64,000 nucleotides of DNA from Deltaproteobacteria bacterium (lineage in GTDB: Bacteria; Lernaellota; Lernaellaia; JACKCT01). The stretch spans positions 62,001-126,000 of the forward strand of contig JACKCT010000012.1 of the NCBI GenBank assembly GCA_020633895.1. The letters are read 5' to 3'. Every line of letters starts with the position of its first letter. The stretch's first letter is position 1. The notes under the pieces are model-generated. The model did not search any database, was not told the origin of the DNA, and saw nothing but the letters and a program-made list of their open reading frames with translations. The position numbers were made by a program, and so were the translations under genes. Below are positions 42,788-50,993 of this stretch, in pieces.

Positions 42788-44068
42788 CTACGGGCCGATG
42801 TGGCCCGCGTCGAATTCGAAGACATCCTCGTGGACGCGGCGGCGCTTGCCCCAGCCGTGTTCGAGAAGGCGCAGACTGTTGGTGAACAGGATCTCGTCTT
42901 CTTCCTCGGCCGTGAAATGGTGCTTCATTTCGTCGACCACGCGATGCATCTGGCGGGGCGTCGGGCAATCCTTGAACGGGTCCGTCAGGCCGTCGAAATC
43001 GGTGCCGATGCCGATCGCCTTGGTGTCTCCGGTCAGTTCGCGGATGTAGAGCATGGAGTCGATCAGGTCCTGAATGCCGTGGCCGTTGTCCTTGTAGCGC
43101 TTGAGCGGATCGGTCAGCCAGCGTCGGGAGAAAATCAGTCCCACCACGCCGCCGAGGCTATGGATCTTTTTGATCTCGTCGTCCGAAACGTTGTACTCGT
43201 GATCGAAGAAATGCTTCAGGCCCACGTGCGTCAGCGTAACGGGGCGCTCGTATTCCTCGCAGAGCTCGTAGATCCTCCACCGCGCCTCTTCCTGCATATG
43301 GGATAGGCACAACACAAAGCCCAATTCCAGGCATTTGCGCACGAACGGTTCGGCGAGCTTGTCCGGATCGTCGAAGGAGAATTCGGCGCGTTTCATGTGG
43401 AAGAACATGTCGTCGCGCGTCGGGATAACCTTGCCGTCGATCTTTCGGGGGATGATCTCCGTGCCGTCGGTCTGGGGTAGGAACATATTGTCCCAGAAGT
43501 GGCACGGGGTAATCAGGCAGACGCCGCGAGCGGCCAACTCTTCCAGGCGCTTCTCGGCCCGGGCCCAATAGTCCGCCTTTGTCTCGCCCTTTTCCGGCCC
43601 GTAGCCCAGGCAGTGGGCCCCCTCGATGCTATGCACCAGGCCGATTTCGTTTTCGTGCAGGTCATTGACCAGTTCGTCGTAGCTTTTGACCAGGCGAAAA
43701 TGCCGGCCATGCTCGCCGGTCCAGCGGTTGGTCTCGTCCACCGATTTTTCTAGGGTGTCCATCATCTCGTTGACGGCTTTCCACGGATCGGCCACCCGCA
43801 GCTTGCCGTAGTACCAAGGAGCCATCCCCCAAAACAGGCCGCGCACCGGCGGGATGAACCCTTCGGCCACGAAGCCCTTTTCGATGATGTAGTGCGTGCA
43901 GAGCATGACCTTGATCGGCGAATCCCGCAGGTTGCGATAGCGCGTGCGAAACGACAGCGGATTCCAATGGGCGCCCGAGTAGGTCCGGGAATGGAAATTG
44001 TGCGTCAGATGGGGGAGGTAATACATCTTCAACGACGGGTGAACATGCAAATCCAGGATTCGCGCCAT
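42788..44068 (-). CDS. M19 (renal dipeptidase)-like metallohydrolase
   Basis: This 426-residue protein has M19-type metal-binding motifs in order: DLHVH at the N terminus (HxH instead of the usual HxD), Glu in VHSIEGAH, His in LSHM, THVGLKHF and the family hallmark IGTDFDGL. Renal dipeptidases are membrane-linked zinc enzymes that cleave dipeptides; this one has no signal peptide and carries about 60 extra residues in the first third (FHSRTYSGAHWNPLSFRTRYRN), so substrate specificity is uncertain. The ATG at 44068 was chosen because conserved sequence begins there; the upstream frame has unlikely composition. Confidence 0.85.
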   Translation of the reverse strand: MARILDLHVHPSLKMYYLPHLTHNFHSRTYSGAHWNPLSFRTRYRNLRDSPIKVMLCTHYIIEKGFVAEGFIPPVRGLFWGMAPWYYGKLRVADPWKAVNEMMDTLEKSVDETNRWTGEHGRHFRLVKSYDELVNDLHENEIGLVHSIEGAHCLGYGPEKGETKADYWARAEKRLEELAARGVCLITPCHFWDNMFLPQTDGTEIIPRKIDGKVIPTRDDMFFHMKRAEFSFDDPDKLAEPFVRKCLELGFVLCLSHMQEEARWRIYELCEEYERPVTLTHVGLKHFFDHEYNVSDDEIKKIHSLGGVVGLIFSRRWLTDPLKRYKDNGHGIQDLIDSMLYIRELTGDTKAIGIGTDFDGLTDPFKDCPTPRQMHRVVDEMKHHFTAEEEDEILFTNSLRLLEHGWGKRRRVHEDVFEFDAGHIGP

Positions 44069-44293
44069 GGTGGTCTCGCTTATCGAAATGAGGATTAACG
44101 CGGTGCGACAATTCGCCCAAGGTTGGGAGCCTAACAGGACGTCCCCGGCTCGGCAAGTGGATAAATTCCTCGTGCGCCCGCAAACCCGATCGGCCGTCAC
44201 GGCGCCGCGCTACAATCCACGGCGACCTTTACCCTCCCCTTGACGGGCCGGACGGGATAAGGAAAGTAAACTCTAACCGATACGGGGATTTTC

Positions 44294-45265
44294 ATGGCCG
44301 ACGGCAAGATCAAACGCATCGTTCAGACCGAAAAGGACGGCGTGACCAAGTATTCGATTTTCAAACTGACGCTGGCGCTGGCCGGCATTTTGTTTCTTTT
44401 GGTGCTGGCCCTGGACCGCTTCGTGGCGGTGGACGGCCTGACCGATCGCCTCTCCGCCGAAGAACTCAACCGCGTTCCCGACGAATTCGACGCCACCGTC
44501 GACGGCATGGTCTTCATCTCCACCGTCGTCAACCTGGTGCAGGGCGAACTCGACCGACCGCTCGGCGGTTTCCGACCGGACAATATCGTCTGGTTCGGCG
44601 GGTTGATGCCCTTCGACAACGTCCAGAATTTCCAACTCGGCGTCATGGAGACCGTCGCCCGGACGAGCATCTTCCTCAAGGAGCGCATCTCCCGGGCCGG
44701 CGGCGGGTCGGATGAGTTCGTCGAAGCCCTGGAAGAGGCGTCCGAGCGCTTCAACTTTTCCCAGACGGACAAGATCTTTACCCGCTTCCAGATCCGCGAA
44801 GGCCTGGACTCGATGCGCAAATATCAGCGCTTCGTCAACGACGGCAAGTCCGGATTCTACATCCGCACGGACAATTTGTACGACATGCTGGGCGTCTACC
44901 GGGAGTTTCTCGGCGACACGCACCGCAAGCTGGCCAAATGGCAGGAAAAGGACGGCAGTGACGTGTCGTTCTTCGACACCGACGACTATTATTACTACGG
45001 CCTGGGCGTCGCCTATGCCACGCTGGCCCTCTCCCGCGCCATCGAGGCGGAATTCGGCGAAATCCTGCGCCAAAAGGGCGCGCTGACGTTCCTCCAGAGC
45101 TATCTGCCGTCGTTGGAATACGCCACGAGCACCAACCCGCCGTGGGTGGTTCTGGACGGGGGGCTCACTTCCCAATTCATCCCGAATCACCGAAGCAATC
45201 TCGAGACGCAGGTCAACGACGCCCGGTTCAAGATCGTCTCCATGATGGACACCATTCGCCAGTGA
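44294..45265 (+). CDS. DUF2333-like membrane-anchored protein
   Basis: This 323-residue protein has one transmembrane helix (about 23-42, FKLTLALAGILFLLVLALD) and a large periplasmic helical domain. Patterns such as VNLVQGELDRPLGGFRPDNIVWFGG, FYIRTDNLYDML and DDYYYYGLGVAYATL fit the DUF2333 family of uncharacterised proteobacterial proteins. Downstream after 10 bp is a VTT-domain gene, suggesting an operon of envelope proteins. Function unknown. Confidence 0.82.
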   Translation: MADGKIKRIVQTEKDGVTKYSIFKLTLALAGILFLLVLALDRFVAVDGLTDRLSAEELNRVPDEFDATVDGMVFISTVVNLVQGELDRPLGGFRPDNIVWFGGLMPFDNVQNFQLGVMETVARTSIFLKERISRAGGGSDEFVEALEEASERFNFSQTDKIFTRFQIREGLDSMRKYQRFVNDGKSGFYIRTDNLYDMLGVYREFLGDTHRKLAKWQEKDGSDVSFFDTDDYYYYGLGVAYATLALSRAIEAEFGEILRQKGALTFLQSYLPSLEYATSTNPPWVVLDGGLTSQFIPNHRSNLETQVNDARFKIVSMMDTIRQ

Positions 45266-45275
45266 GTGTTCGTCC

Positions 45276-46037
45276 GTGAGTTTGCCAGCCGAGCCCAACG
45301 CCGAAACGGCGCACCACGTCGGCGCTCATCCGAAGCCCAAGGTCAACCGCCTCAAGCTGGCGGTGGCGGTGGGCATCGTTCTGCTCGGCGCGACGCTCGC
45401 CGCGGACCCGGATATTCGCGACCAACTGACCATGGACTCGCTGCGCGAGAAGGTCGAGTGGCTGCGGACGATCTTCAACGGGCCCTATGGTTTCTGGCTC
45501 TTCCTCGCCGCGTCCATCGTCGCCATTCAGATTCAACTGCCGGGGCTGGTGATGGTCATCGTCGCCGCCCTGGTCTATCCGCCGGTCAAGGCGTTCGTCT
45601 ACGGCATGATCGGGTCCATCTTCGGCACGACCATCGGATTTTTTATCTTCCGCTATCTCCTGCGGGACTTCGTGCGACCGCGCCTGCAACGCAGTTTCCT
45701 CGCCAAATTCATTGACCGCATCGAGCAACACGGCGTCATCACCATGGCGATCCTGCGGGTCGTGCTGCAAATGTCGCCACCGCTGACGTGGCTGATGGGC
45801 GCGACGAATATTCGCATCCGCGACTTTTTCATCGGCAATATGCTGGGGCTTGTGCCGTTGATTCTGGTGGCCCAGACGGTGACGCGCGAATTGCAGCGGG
45901 TCGACACCTGGCGGGATATTTTCAGCGCCCAGTTCCTGGCGATTCTCGTCGGCCTGATTATGTTTTACGCGACCATTTTCTTCGTGAAAAAGACCTGGCT
46001 GACGCCCGGCGCGCCGAATCTGGAGGAGGAGATCTAG
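45276..46037 (+). CDS. TVP38/TMEM64 (VTT / SNARE-associated, DedA-like) membrane protein
   Basis: This 253-residue polytopic protein has the VTT signature: a long first helix, then LPGLVMVIVAALVYPPVKAFVYGMIGSIFGTTIGFFIFRYLL, a basic loop (FVRPRLQRSFLAKF) and ILRVVLQMSPPLTWLMGATNIRIRDFFIGNMLGLVP. DedA/VTT proteins have been linked to lipid scrambling or undecaprenyl-phosphate recycling. The GTG start at 45276 lies 10 bp after the DUF2333 stop. Confidence 0.88.
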   Translation: MSLPAEPNAETAHHVGAHPKPKVNRLKLAVAVGIVLLGATLAADPDIRDQLTMDSLREKVEWLRTIFNGPYGFWLFLAASIVAIQIQLPGLVMVIVAALVYPPVKAFVYGMIGSIFGTTIGFFIFRYLLRDFVRPRLQRSFLAKFIDRIEQHGVITMAILRVVLQMSPPLTWLMGATNIRIRDFFIGNMLGLVPLILVAQTVTRELQRVDTWRDIFSAQFLAILVGLIMFYATIFFVKKTWLTPGAPNLEEEI

Positions 46038-46039
46038 GG

Positions 46040-46069
46040 GACGGCGGGTCCGGTCCCTCCCCGTCTTTT
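46040..46069 (+). terminator. Probable terminator after the VTT gene
   Basis: Interrupted stem GACGG-c-GGG / CCC-tcc-CCGTC is followed by TTTT, 3 bp after the stop codon. The stem is imperfect. Confidence 0.5.
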
Positions 46070-46158
46070 CGGCCGCCGAGAATTCGCCTAATCTCTATTT
46101 TCGACATCGGATAAATTCACCCCTTGCCCAAGGCGCCGCGCGCCAAGAGATCCACGCC

Positions 46159-47160
46159 GTGAACCCGAATCCACGTCCCAAGCATCTGGAAATCCGCACC
46201 TACCAGCCCAGCAACAACGACGGCTGGCGACTTTACCTGCAACGGGTCCGCAACCCGGAGCGCCACGACCCGCGCCTCAAGCCGATCCTCATCATTCCCG
46301 GCTACGGCATGAACTCGTTCATCTTCGGCTACCACCCCCGGGGACAGGCCATGGACGACTACCTGGCCGAGCACGGCTTCGAGGTGTGGTCGGTGAACTT
46401 TCGCGGCGCCGACAAAACCATCCGCGAAGGCGGCCAACGGGCCTACGGATTCCGGGAGATCGTCAAATCGGACATGCCGGCGGCCATCGATGTCATCGCC
46501 CGCCAGACCGCGTCGGCCTCCAAGCAGGTCGACCTTATCGGATGCAGTCTGGGCGGCACGTACGTCTACGCCTACGCCGCCCTGGAGCGGGACGACCGGG
46601 TGGGATCGCTGGTGGGCATGGGCGCGCCGCTGCGTTGGGAGCGGGTGCATCCGCTGTTGCGCATCGCGTTTGCCAATCCGACTCTCGTGGGTCTGATCCG
46701 CCTGTCCAACACGCGCCGACTGGCGACCGCAGCCCTGCCCTATGTGGCCAAGGCGCCGGGCCTGCTGAAGATTTATCTGCATCCGGAGATTGTGGACCTG
46801 TCCCGGCCCGAGATGCTGGCGCGCACCGTCGAGGACCCCAACCCGCGCCTCAACAAACAGATCGCCCATTGGGTGCTCAACAAAGATCTGATGATCGACG
46901 GCGCCAACGTCAGCGAACGTCTTAAGGACGTGACCAACCCGATCTACTGCATGATCGCCAACGCCGACGGCATCGTGCCCGAGGACACGGCGGTCTCGGT
47001 GCTACGCCTGGCCGGTTCGACGGCGAAGGACACCGTCGTATGCGGCGACGACGCCGTTCGCATGGCCCACGCGGACATGTTCATCTCCAACCACGCCCAC
47101 GAACGCGTCTTCGAGCCGCTGGCCCGGTGGCTCAAATCTCAGCAGGACACGGCCTCGTAA
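46159..47160 (+). CDS. Alpha/beta hydrolase (PhaC/lipase-like)
   Basis: This 333-residue cytoplasmic protein has oxyanion strand ILIIPGYGMNSFIF, the nucleophile elbow GCSLGGTY, Asp in IANADGIVP and His in MAHADMFI, the usual triad order. GYGMNSFIFGYHPRGQAMDDYLAEHGFEVW resembles PHA-synthase-type and poly-ester hydrolase branches, but the PhaC nucleophile Cys is replaced by Ser (CSLGG), so hydrolysis is more likely than polymerisation. GTG start at 46159. It is followed by its own terminator. Confidence 0.85.
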   Translation: MNPNPRPKHLEIRTYQPSNNDGWRLYLQRVRNPERHDPRLKPILIIPGYGMNSFIFGYHPRGQAMDDYLAEHGFEVWSVNFRGADKTIREGGQRAYGFREIVKSDMPAAIDVIARQTASASKQVDLIGCSLGGTYVYAYAALERDDRVGSLVGMGAPLRWERVHPLLRIAFANPTLVGLIRLSNTRRLATAALPYVAKAPGLLKIYLHPEIVDLSRPEMLARTVEDPNPRLNKQIAHWVLNKDLMIDGANVSERLKDVTNPIYCMIANADGIVPEDTAVSVLRLAGSTAKDTVVCGDDAVRMAHADMFISNHAHERVFEPLARWLKSQQDTAS

Positions 47161-47189
47161 CCCGGTCTCCCAAGGTTTCGCCTCCCCGA

Positions 47190-47216
47190 CTCGACGCCGC
47201 CCGCGTCGAGTTTTTT
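47190..47216 (+). terminator. Rho-independent terminator of the alpha/beta hydrolase gene
   Basis: Perfect stem CTCGACGC / GCGTCGAG with loop CGCCC is followed by six T residues, 29 bp after the stop. Confidence 0.95.
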
Positions 47217-47339
47217 GTTGTTGATTCCACATGGATCGGTCCAGGTGTCCAGGGATTTCGCCGTCCTTCCTTGATCCATGCGTCCAAAAGCGGGCAAGGT
47301 AGGGTGTTGGATTGTTAGTTCCGATGGAAGGGAGATTTT

Positions 47340-48257
47340 ATGCGATTTGTCCGATGCTTTCTGATTTTGATGTTCGCCTTGCTCGCCCTGCCGACCTTCG
47401 CCGCGGCCCAGGACGACTACCAGATCGGCACGTTCGGTGAAAAAACGCCCGAGTCCGAGGTGGAAAAGTACCCCCTTTGGACCGCCAACGGTTCGCTGGG
47501 CTACAACGCCTCGGGCGGGTACGTGGACACGAACTCGGTGGTCGGCGACCTGGCCGTCACGCACGAGCGGCGCTGGGTCGGCCATTTCCTCAAAGGGGGC
47601 ATCGCCTACGGCACCGTCACCTACCCGGAAGGCGACCCGATCGTCAACGTCAACAACTACTTCGGCAACTACAAATTCGAGGTCTACCTGGCCAAGAACC
47701 GCAAGCCCTACCTGTGGGGCCTGCTCGGGGCGCTGAGCGACGAGTTCCAGGGATTCTGGGGTCGGTACACGGCGGAAGCGGGTCTTGGTTATAGCTGGTT
47801 CGGCACGGCCGACGCGGTGCTCAAGACCGAAGCCGGTTACGCCTTCATCGACACCAACTGGATCAACCGGGTGGAGCTGGAAGACGGGTCGTTCCACTAT
47901 TGGGAGCCGACGCACAACGGTCTGGCGCGCCTGATCGCGGCGATTCCGATCTTCGAGAAGTCGGTGCAGTTTACCGAAGAGGCGACCTATCGCCACAACT
48001 TCCAGGACGACAAAGACTACAGCGTCGACACCGCGACCGGCCTGACGTTCAAACTGACCGACCGCGTCTCGTTCAAAACGGCCTTCACGCTCAACTACAC
48101 CAACCAGCCCGGACTGGTGGACGAACTCGACGAGACGGGCCAGAACGTCACCTTCGACGACGACGGCGACCCGGCGACGCCGGACGTGAACAGCCTGGTC
48201 GAGACCGAACGGGCCTCCTACGGCTGGACGAACGCGATCGTCGTGACGTTCCTCTAA
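47340..48257 (+). CDS. DUF481 family outer-membrane beta-barrel protein
   Basis: This 305-residue protein has a signal peptide (FLILMFALLALPTFAAAQ, cleaved before DDYQ) and then alternating amphipathic beta strands typical of the DUF481 family: WTANGSLGYNASGGYVDTNSVVGDLAV, YFGNYKFEVYLAKNRKPYLWGLL, RYTAEAGLGYSWF and SVDTATGLTFKLTDRVSFKTAFTLNY. It ends in hydrophobic NAIVVTFL with a C-terminal Leu after Phe, near the usual outer-membrane insertion signal. Function unknown. The stop interlocks with that of the convergent methyltransferase (4 bp). Confidence 0.88.
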   Translation: MRFVRCFLILMFALLALPTFAAAQDDYQIGTFGEKTPESEVEKYPLWTANGSLGYNASGGYVDTNSVVGDLAVTHERRWVGHFLKGGIAYGTVTYPEGDPIVNVNNYFGNYKFEVYLAKNRKPYLWGLLGALSDEFQGFWGRYTAEAGLGYSWFGTADAVLKTEAGYAFIDTNWINRVELEDGSFHYWEPTHNGLARLIAAIPIFEKSVQFTEEATYRHNFQDDKDYSVDTATGLTFKLTDRVSFKTAFTLNYTNQPGLVDELDETGQNVTFDDDGDPATPDVNSLVETERASYGWTNAIVVTFL

Positions 48258-48901
48258 CGACGGCCAATCACACCGACCGCCAGGCGCTGGGGCATCGGAC
48301 GCTCCCGCGTCTCCACATTCGAAAAACCGGCCAGGTTCATGCGCTCGACCACGTCCCGGCCGATGGCGCGGGAGGCCTCGTCCGTCGCGTCCTTCGCCAT
48401 GGCCTGCTCGACGATCACCACGGCGCCGCCGGGTTTGAGCACGCGAGCGATTTCGTTCATCGCCGCCGCCGGGTCGTGCCAGTGGTGGTAGGAATTGATC
48501 GACAACACGCGATCAAAATGGGCGTCGGGAAACGGCAGTGAAGACGCATCCCCTTGGACGACGCGCATGCGCCCCTCGGCGATTGTCGCCTTGTTGCGCC
48601 GTTTGGCTTGAGCGACCATCACGTCCGAGTGATCCACGCCCGCCACGTGCCCCGACGTCCGGGCCGCCGCCTTTTCCAAAAACACACCGGGCCCGAATCC
48701 GATTTCCAGTACGTTGTCCTCGGGGCCCACGTCCAGGAGTTCCAGCCCCCAATCGCCGCGCGCCGGATTTCGCGAGGCCATGAACCATCCGACGAATCGG
48801 CCGACGACCCCACGCGGTCGGCCGAAATGAGACGAGAATGTTCCCTTGGCCTTGTGAGCCGCCGCGCTCGCGCTGCCGCTACCGTGCGTCGCTGTCGTCA
48901 T
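48254..48901 (-). CDS. Class I SAM-dependent methyltransferase (methyltransferase-11 type)
   Basis: This 215-residue protein has motif I LEIGFGPG, motif post-I VAGVDHSD, motif II GDASSLPFPDAHFDRVL and motif III RVLKPGGAVVIVE, all typical of small-molecule methyltransferases of the UbiE/methyltransf_11 class. Its start lies inside the end of the marR gene (23-bp overlap), so MarR and the methyltransferase are an operon. The target is unknown; a MarR-controlled methyltransferase suggests a detoxification or redox role. Confidence 0.9.
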   Translation of the reverse strand: MTTATHGSGSASAAAHKAKGTFSSHFGRPRGVVGRFVGWFMASRNPARGDWGLELLDVGPEDNVLEIGFGPGVFLEKAAARTSGHVAGVDHSDVMVAQAKRRNKATIAEGRMRVVQGDASSLPFPDAHFDRVLSINSYHHWHDPAAAMNEIARVLKPGGAVVIVEQAMAKDATDEASRAIGRDVVERMNLAGFSNVETRERPMPQRLAVGVIGRR

Positions 48902-49373
48902 GTGTCGCCTCCCGCGTGATTTTTTTGAGCCACCGTTCGTCTTCGAACGATTTGACCAGGCGGCGCAGCACGTCGCTGGTCTGTTCCAGTTCGGCGCGCG
49001 TCGCCTCCAGTTTCAATTGGGGAAACGCGGCCATCTCCCGCGCCAGGATGTCCTTGATCCGCCGCTCGCCCGTCTCGGTCAGCGCGATGAGGCGCGAACG
49101 CTTGTGCGCCGGGTTCGGACGTTCCTCCACGTAACCCGCGCGGAGCAATTGTTTGACGAGAAATTCGATGTGCTGGCGGCTGACCGGGCGCTTGCGGGCC
49201 ATGGCCGGGACGGTCTGCGGGCCGTTTTGCAGCAGGTCGTTCATCACACCGCGCCGACCCGGCGAAAAGCGTCCCTCGCCGTGCATCCTTTCCGTGACGT
49301 CCATCATGCGGTGCATCAGCGAACGCACGTCGTAGAGGACGTCATAGAGCGCCGGGACATCGGACTTTTTCAT
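48879..49373 (-). CDS. MarR family transcriptional regulator
   Basis: This 164-residue protein has the winged helix-turn-helix of MarR (GVMNDLLQNGPQTVPAMARKRPVSRQHIEFLVKQLLRAGYVEERPNPAHKRSRLIALTETG), flanked by N- and C-terminal dimerisation helices. The ATG at 49373 is chosen because conserved sequence begins there. A perfect 19-bp palindrome lies 47 bp upstream, and the 3' end overlaps the methyltransferase gene. Autorepression relieved by a small ligand is the family norm. Confidence 0.92.
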   Translation of the reverse strand: MKKSDVPALYDVLYDVRSLMHRMMDVTERMHGEGRFSPGRRGVMNDLLQNGPQTVPAMARKRPVSRQHIEFLVKQLLRAGYVEERPNPAHKRSRLIALTETGERRIKDILAREMAAFPQLKLEATRAELEQTSDVLRRLVKSFEDERWLKKITREATHDDSDAR

Positions 49374-49419
49374 GGCTGCGCTTCCTTCCTCGGCCACCAT
49401 CGACAACCCTATTGCCATT

Positions 49420-49438
49420 TTGACAATAGTATTGTCAA
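49420..49438 (-). promoter_or_regulatory. MarR operator, perfect 19-bp palindrome
   Basis: TTGACAATAGTATTGTCAA is perfectly symmetric (9-bp arms, 1-bp centre). Each arm contains TTGACA, so the operator overlaps a likely -35 box of the marR promoter. MarR sites of the TTG-N-CAA type have this size. It lies in an otherwise AT-rich stretch upstream of the marR ATG. Confidence 0.8.
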
Positions 49439-49501
49439 TTGAAAAATCACTAACCTGGACGCATTTCTCTGCGACGGCCCTATGGGTGGGGTTTGAAAAG
49501 T

Positions 49502-50527
49502 CTAAGGTGAGATTGAACGTGCGCTTGCCTCGCCGGCAATCCATTCGCGGCGCAGAAATGTATCGGCTAATTCGCGGGCCACAATATTGTGCCCCAGCGG
49601 CGTTAGATGGACGGCGTCGTTAAACAGATCGTCGGGAACGTACTGCCCGGCGGTCATGGTGGGATAGATGCGGACAAACTCCGCCTCCCAAGGCCGCGTC
49701 TCGTTGGTCTCGGGTACGTAGAGAATGTCCCGGCCGTTATCCAAGGGTTTGGTCACGTACTCGATAATCGCCATTTCGGCGCCGATCGACTCGCACAGAC
49801 TCCGAATGCGCAGAAAATTCGTACTCTGTCGCCGATCGTCCGGACCTTTTGCGGTTAGACCAGGGTGCGCTCCCTGCCCCATCAGCAGGCGTACCAAGTA
49901 GTAAGTCCGCGATGCAAAAAGTTGCTCCTGCATCCAACGGATAATCGGAGTCGGCGCTCCCACCGACGGTTTGGGCGATTCGACCCTCGGCCTCTCAGCG
50001 ATTAGCGCGGGCGAGACAGCCTGATCGCTTTTATCGAAAGGATTGGCGTAGACCGTGACTACGTCAGGTTTGTAAACTAGCAACTCGACTTCCAGGTAGT
50101 CCGCCATTTGACCCGACGAGTAGCCGTAAACTCCGGCGTTGAGAACCTCCACGTCCAAGGGCGGTTTGGTCTCGTTCAGCAACAACTCAAGCTTCCAGGA
50201 ATACGTCTGCCACGGCTGCACCCCGGCTCCCCGCGTGCAACTGTCACCCAGGGTAATGACACGGAATGTATCCACTGGCTTCTCGACGGAGGCATCAGGC
50301 CGTCCGCGAAACTGGTACTCCTCGTCCCAACTCCACCCGCGCTTCTCGTCGTAGCGCAGTTTGTCGTTTTCCGCCACGCGGCTGACGGACTCGTAGTTCC
50401 AATCCCAATACAGACGAATGCCGACACGGGACAGCCGCTCGATCACCACAAACGCCAACACCACCGCTATGGTGACGAAGATCAGGCGCTTTGCCAGCGA
50501 ACGACCATATTGTCGGCCCAGAATCAT
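49502..50527 (-). CDS. SGNH/GDSL-family hydrolase with N-terminal membrane anchor
   Basis: This 341-residue protein has an N-terminal transmembrane helix (about 14-30) and a GDSL-type core: nucleophile Ser96 in ITLGDSCTRGAG, block II/III region LNAGVYGYSSGQM, and the C-terminal DxxH dyad (Asp304, His307) in NDAVHLTPLGH. SGNH enzymes hydrolyse esters, often deacetylating glycans or lipids; an extracytoplasmic AlgX/acyltransferase-like role is possible. Its base composition is lower in GC than its neighbours, perhaps a sign of transfer. A very stable hairpin ends 17 bp before its ATG. Confidence 0.88.
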   Translation of the reverse strand: MILGRQYGRSLAKRLIFVTIAVVLAFVVIERLSRVGIRLYWDWNYESVSRVAENDKLRYDEKRGWSWDEEYQFRGRPDASVEKPVDTFRVITLGDSCTRGAGVQPWQTYSWKLELLLNETKPPLDVEVLNAGVYGYSSGQMADYLEVELLVYKPDVVTVYANPFDKSDQAVSPALIAERPRVESPKPSVGAPTPIIRWMQEQLFASRTYYLVRLLMGQGAHPGLTAKGPDDRRQSTNFLRIRSLCESIGAEMAIIEYVTKPLDNGRDILYVPETNETRPWEAEFVRIYPTMTAGQYVPDDLFNDAVHLTPLGHNIVARELADTFLRREWIAGEASARSISP

Positions 50528-50543
50528 TTTGTGTTCTCAAATC

Positions 50544-50583
50544 GGCAACCCCCACGCCGGGCTGCCGGCGTGGGGGTTGCCGA
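50544..50583 (-). terminator. Very strong 18-bp hairpin between the small lipoprotein and SGNH genes
   Basis: The arms (50544-50561 and 50566-50583) are perfect 18-bp complements around a 4-nt loop. It begins 19 bp after the stop of the small lipoprotein gene and ends 17 bp before the SGNH ATG on the same strand. The following sequence (ATTTGAG) is a poor T tract, so it may be a terminator, an attenuator or an mRNA-stabilising structure. Confidence 0.75.
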
Positions 50584-50602
50584 ACGTGGAATGTCCGAAT
50601 AT

Positions 50603-50794
50603 CTAGCGGTACGTCGTCTCGCAGGTATCGATGCAGCCTTCCAGGATGGCCGGCTTGTCCTTGTGCAGCTCGTTGCATTTGTCGATGCACTTCTGCTTCA
50701 TTCCGCCGGACTCCACCGGCGACTTGCATCCCACGGCAAAGGCCCCCAGCCCGACGATCATCACGGCCATCAGCACACCTTTCGACCAGCGCAT
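50603..50794 (-). CDS. Small twin-CX3C lipoprotein
   Basis: This 63-residue protein has a lipoprotein signal (VLMAVMIVGLGAFAVGC, Cys24), leaving a mature part of 40 residues. This contains CIDKC, 13 residues, and CIDTC, a twin CX3C pattern that would fit a disulfide-stapled helical hairpin as in CHCH and small-Tim folds. AGGAGG seven bases before the ATG at 50794 makes translation convincing. No family was recognised. A huge hairpin follows the stop codon. Confidence 0.82.
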   Translation of the reverse strand: MRWSKGVLMAVMIVGLGAFAVGCKSPVESGGMKQKCIDKCNELHKDKPAILEGCIDTCETTYR

Positions 50795-50993
50795 TCCAAT
50801 CCTCCTAGGAATTGAGTGACACAAAACTCGGCAAATCTGAATGATCCCCTTGCCATACACCCGCCCGGAAGAAATCTCAAGTTCGACCGCGATTTCCTCG
50901 AAATCATGGTGGATAACCCGAGCATGATTCGCGTATGATGGCCGCGATTTGTCGCGAACGTGAACCTTTCCCAACGACCAGGAGTCGACGCCC

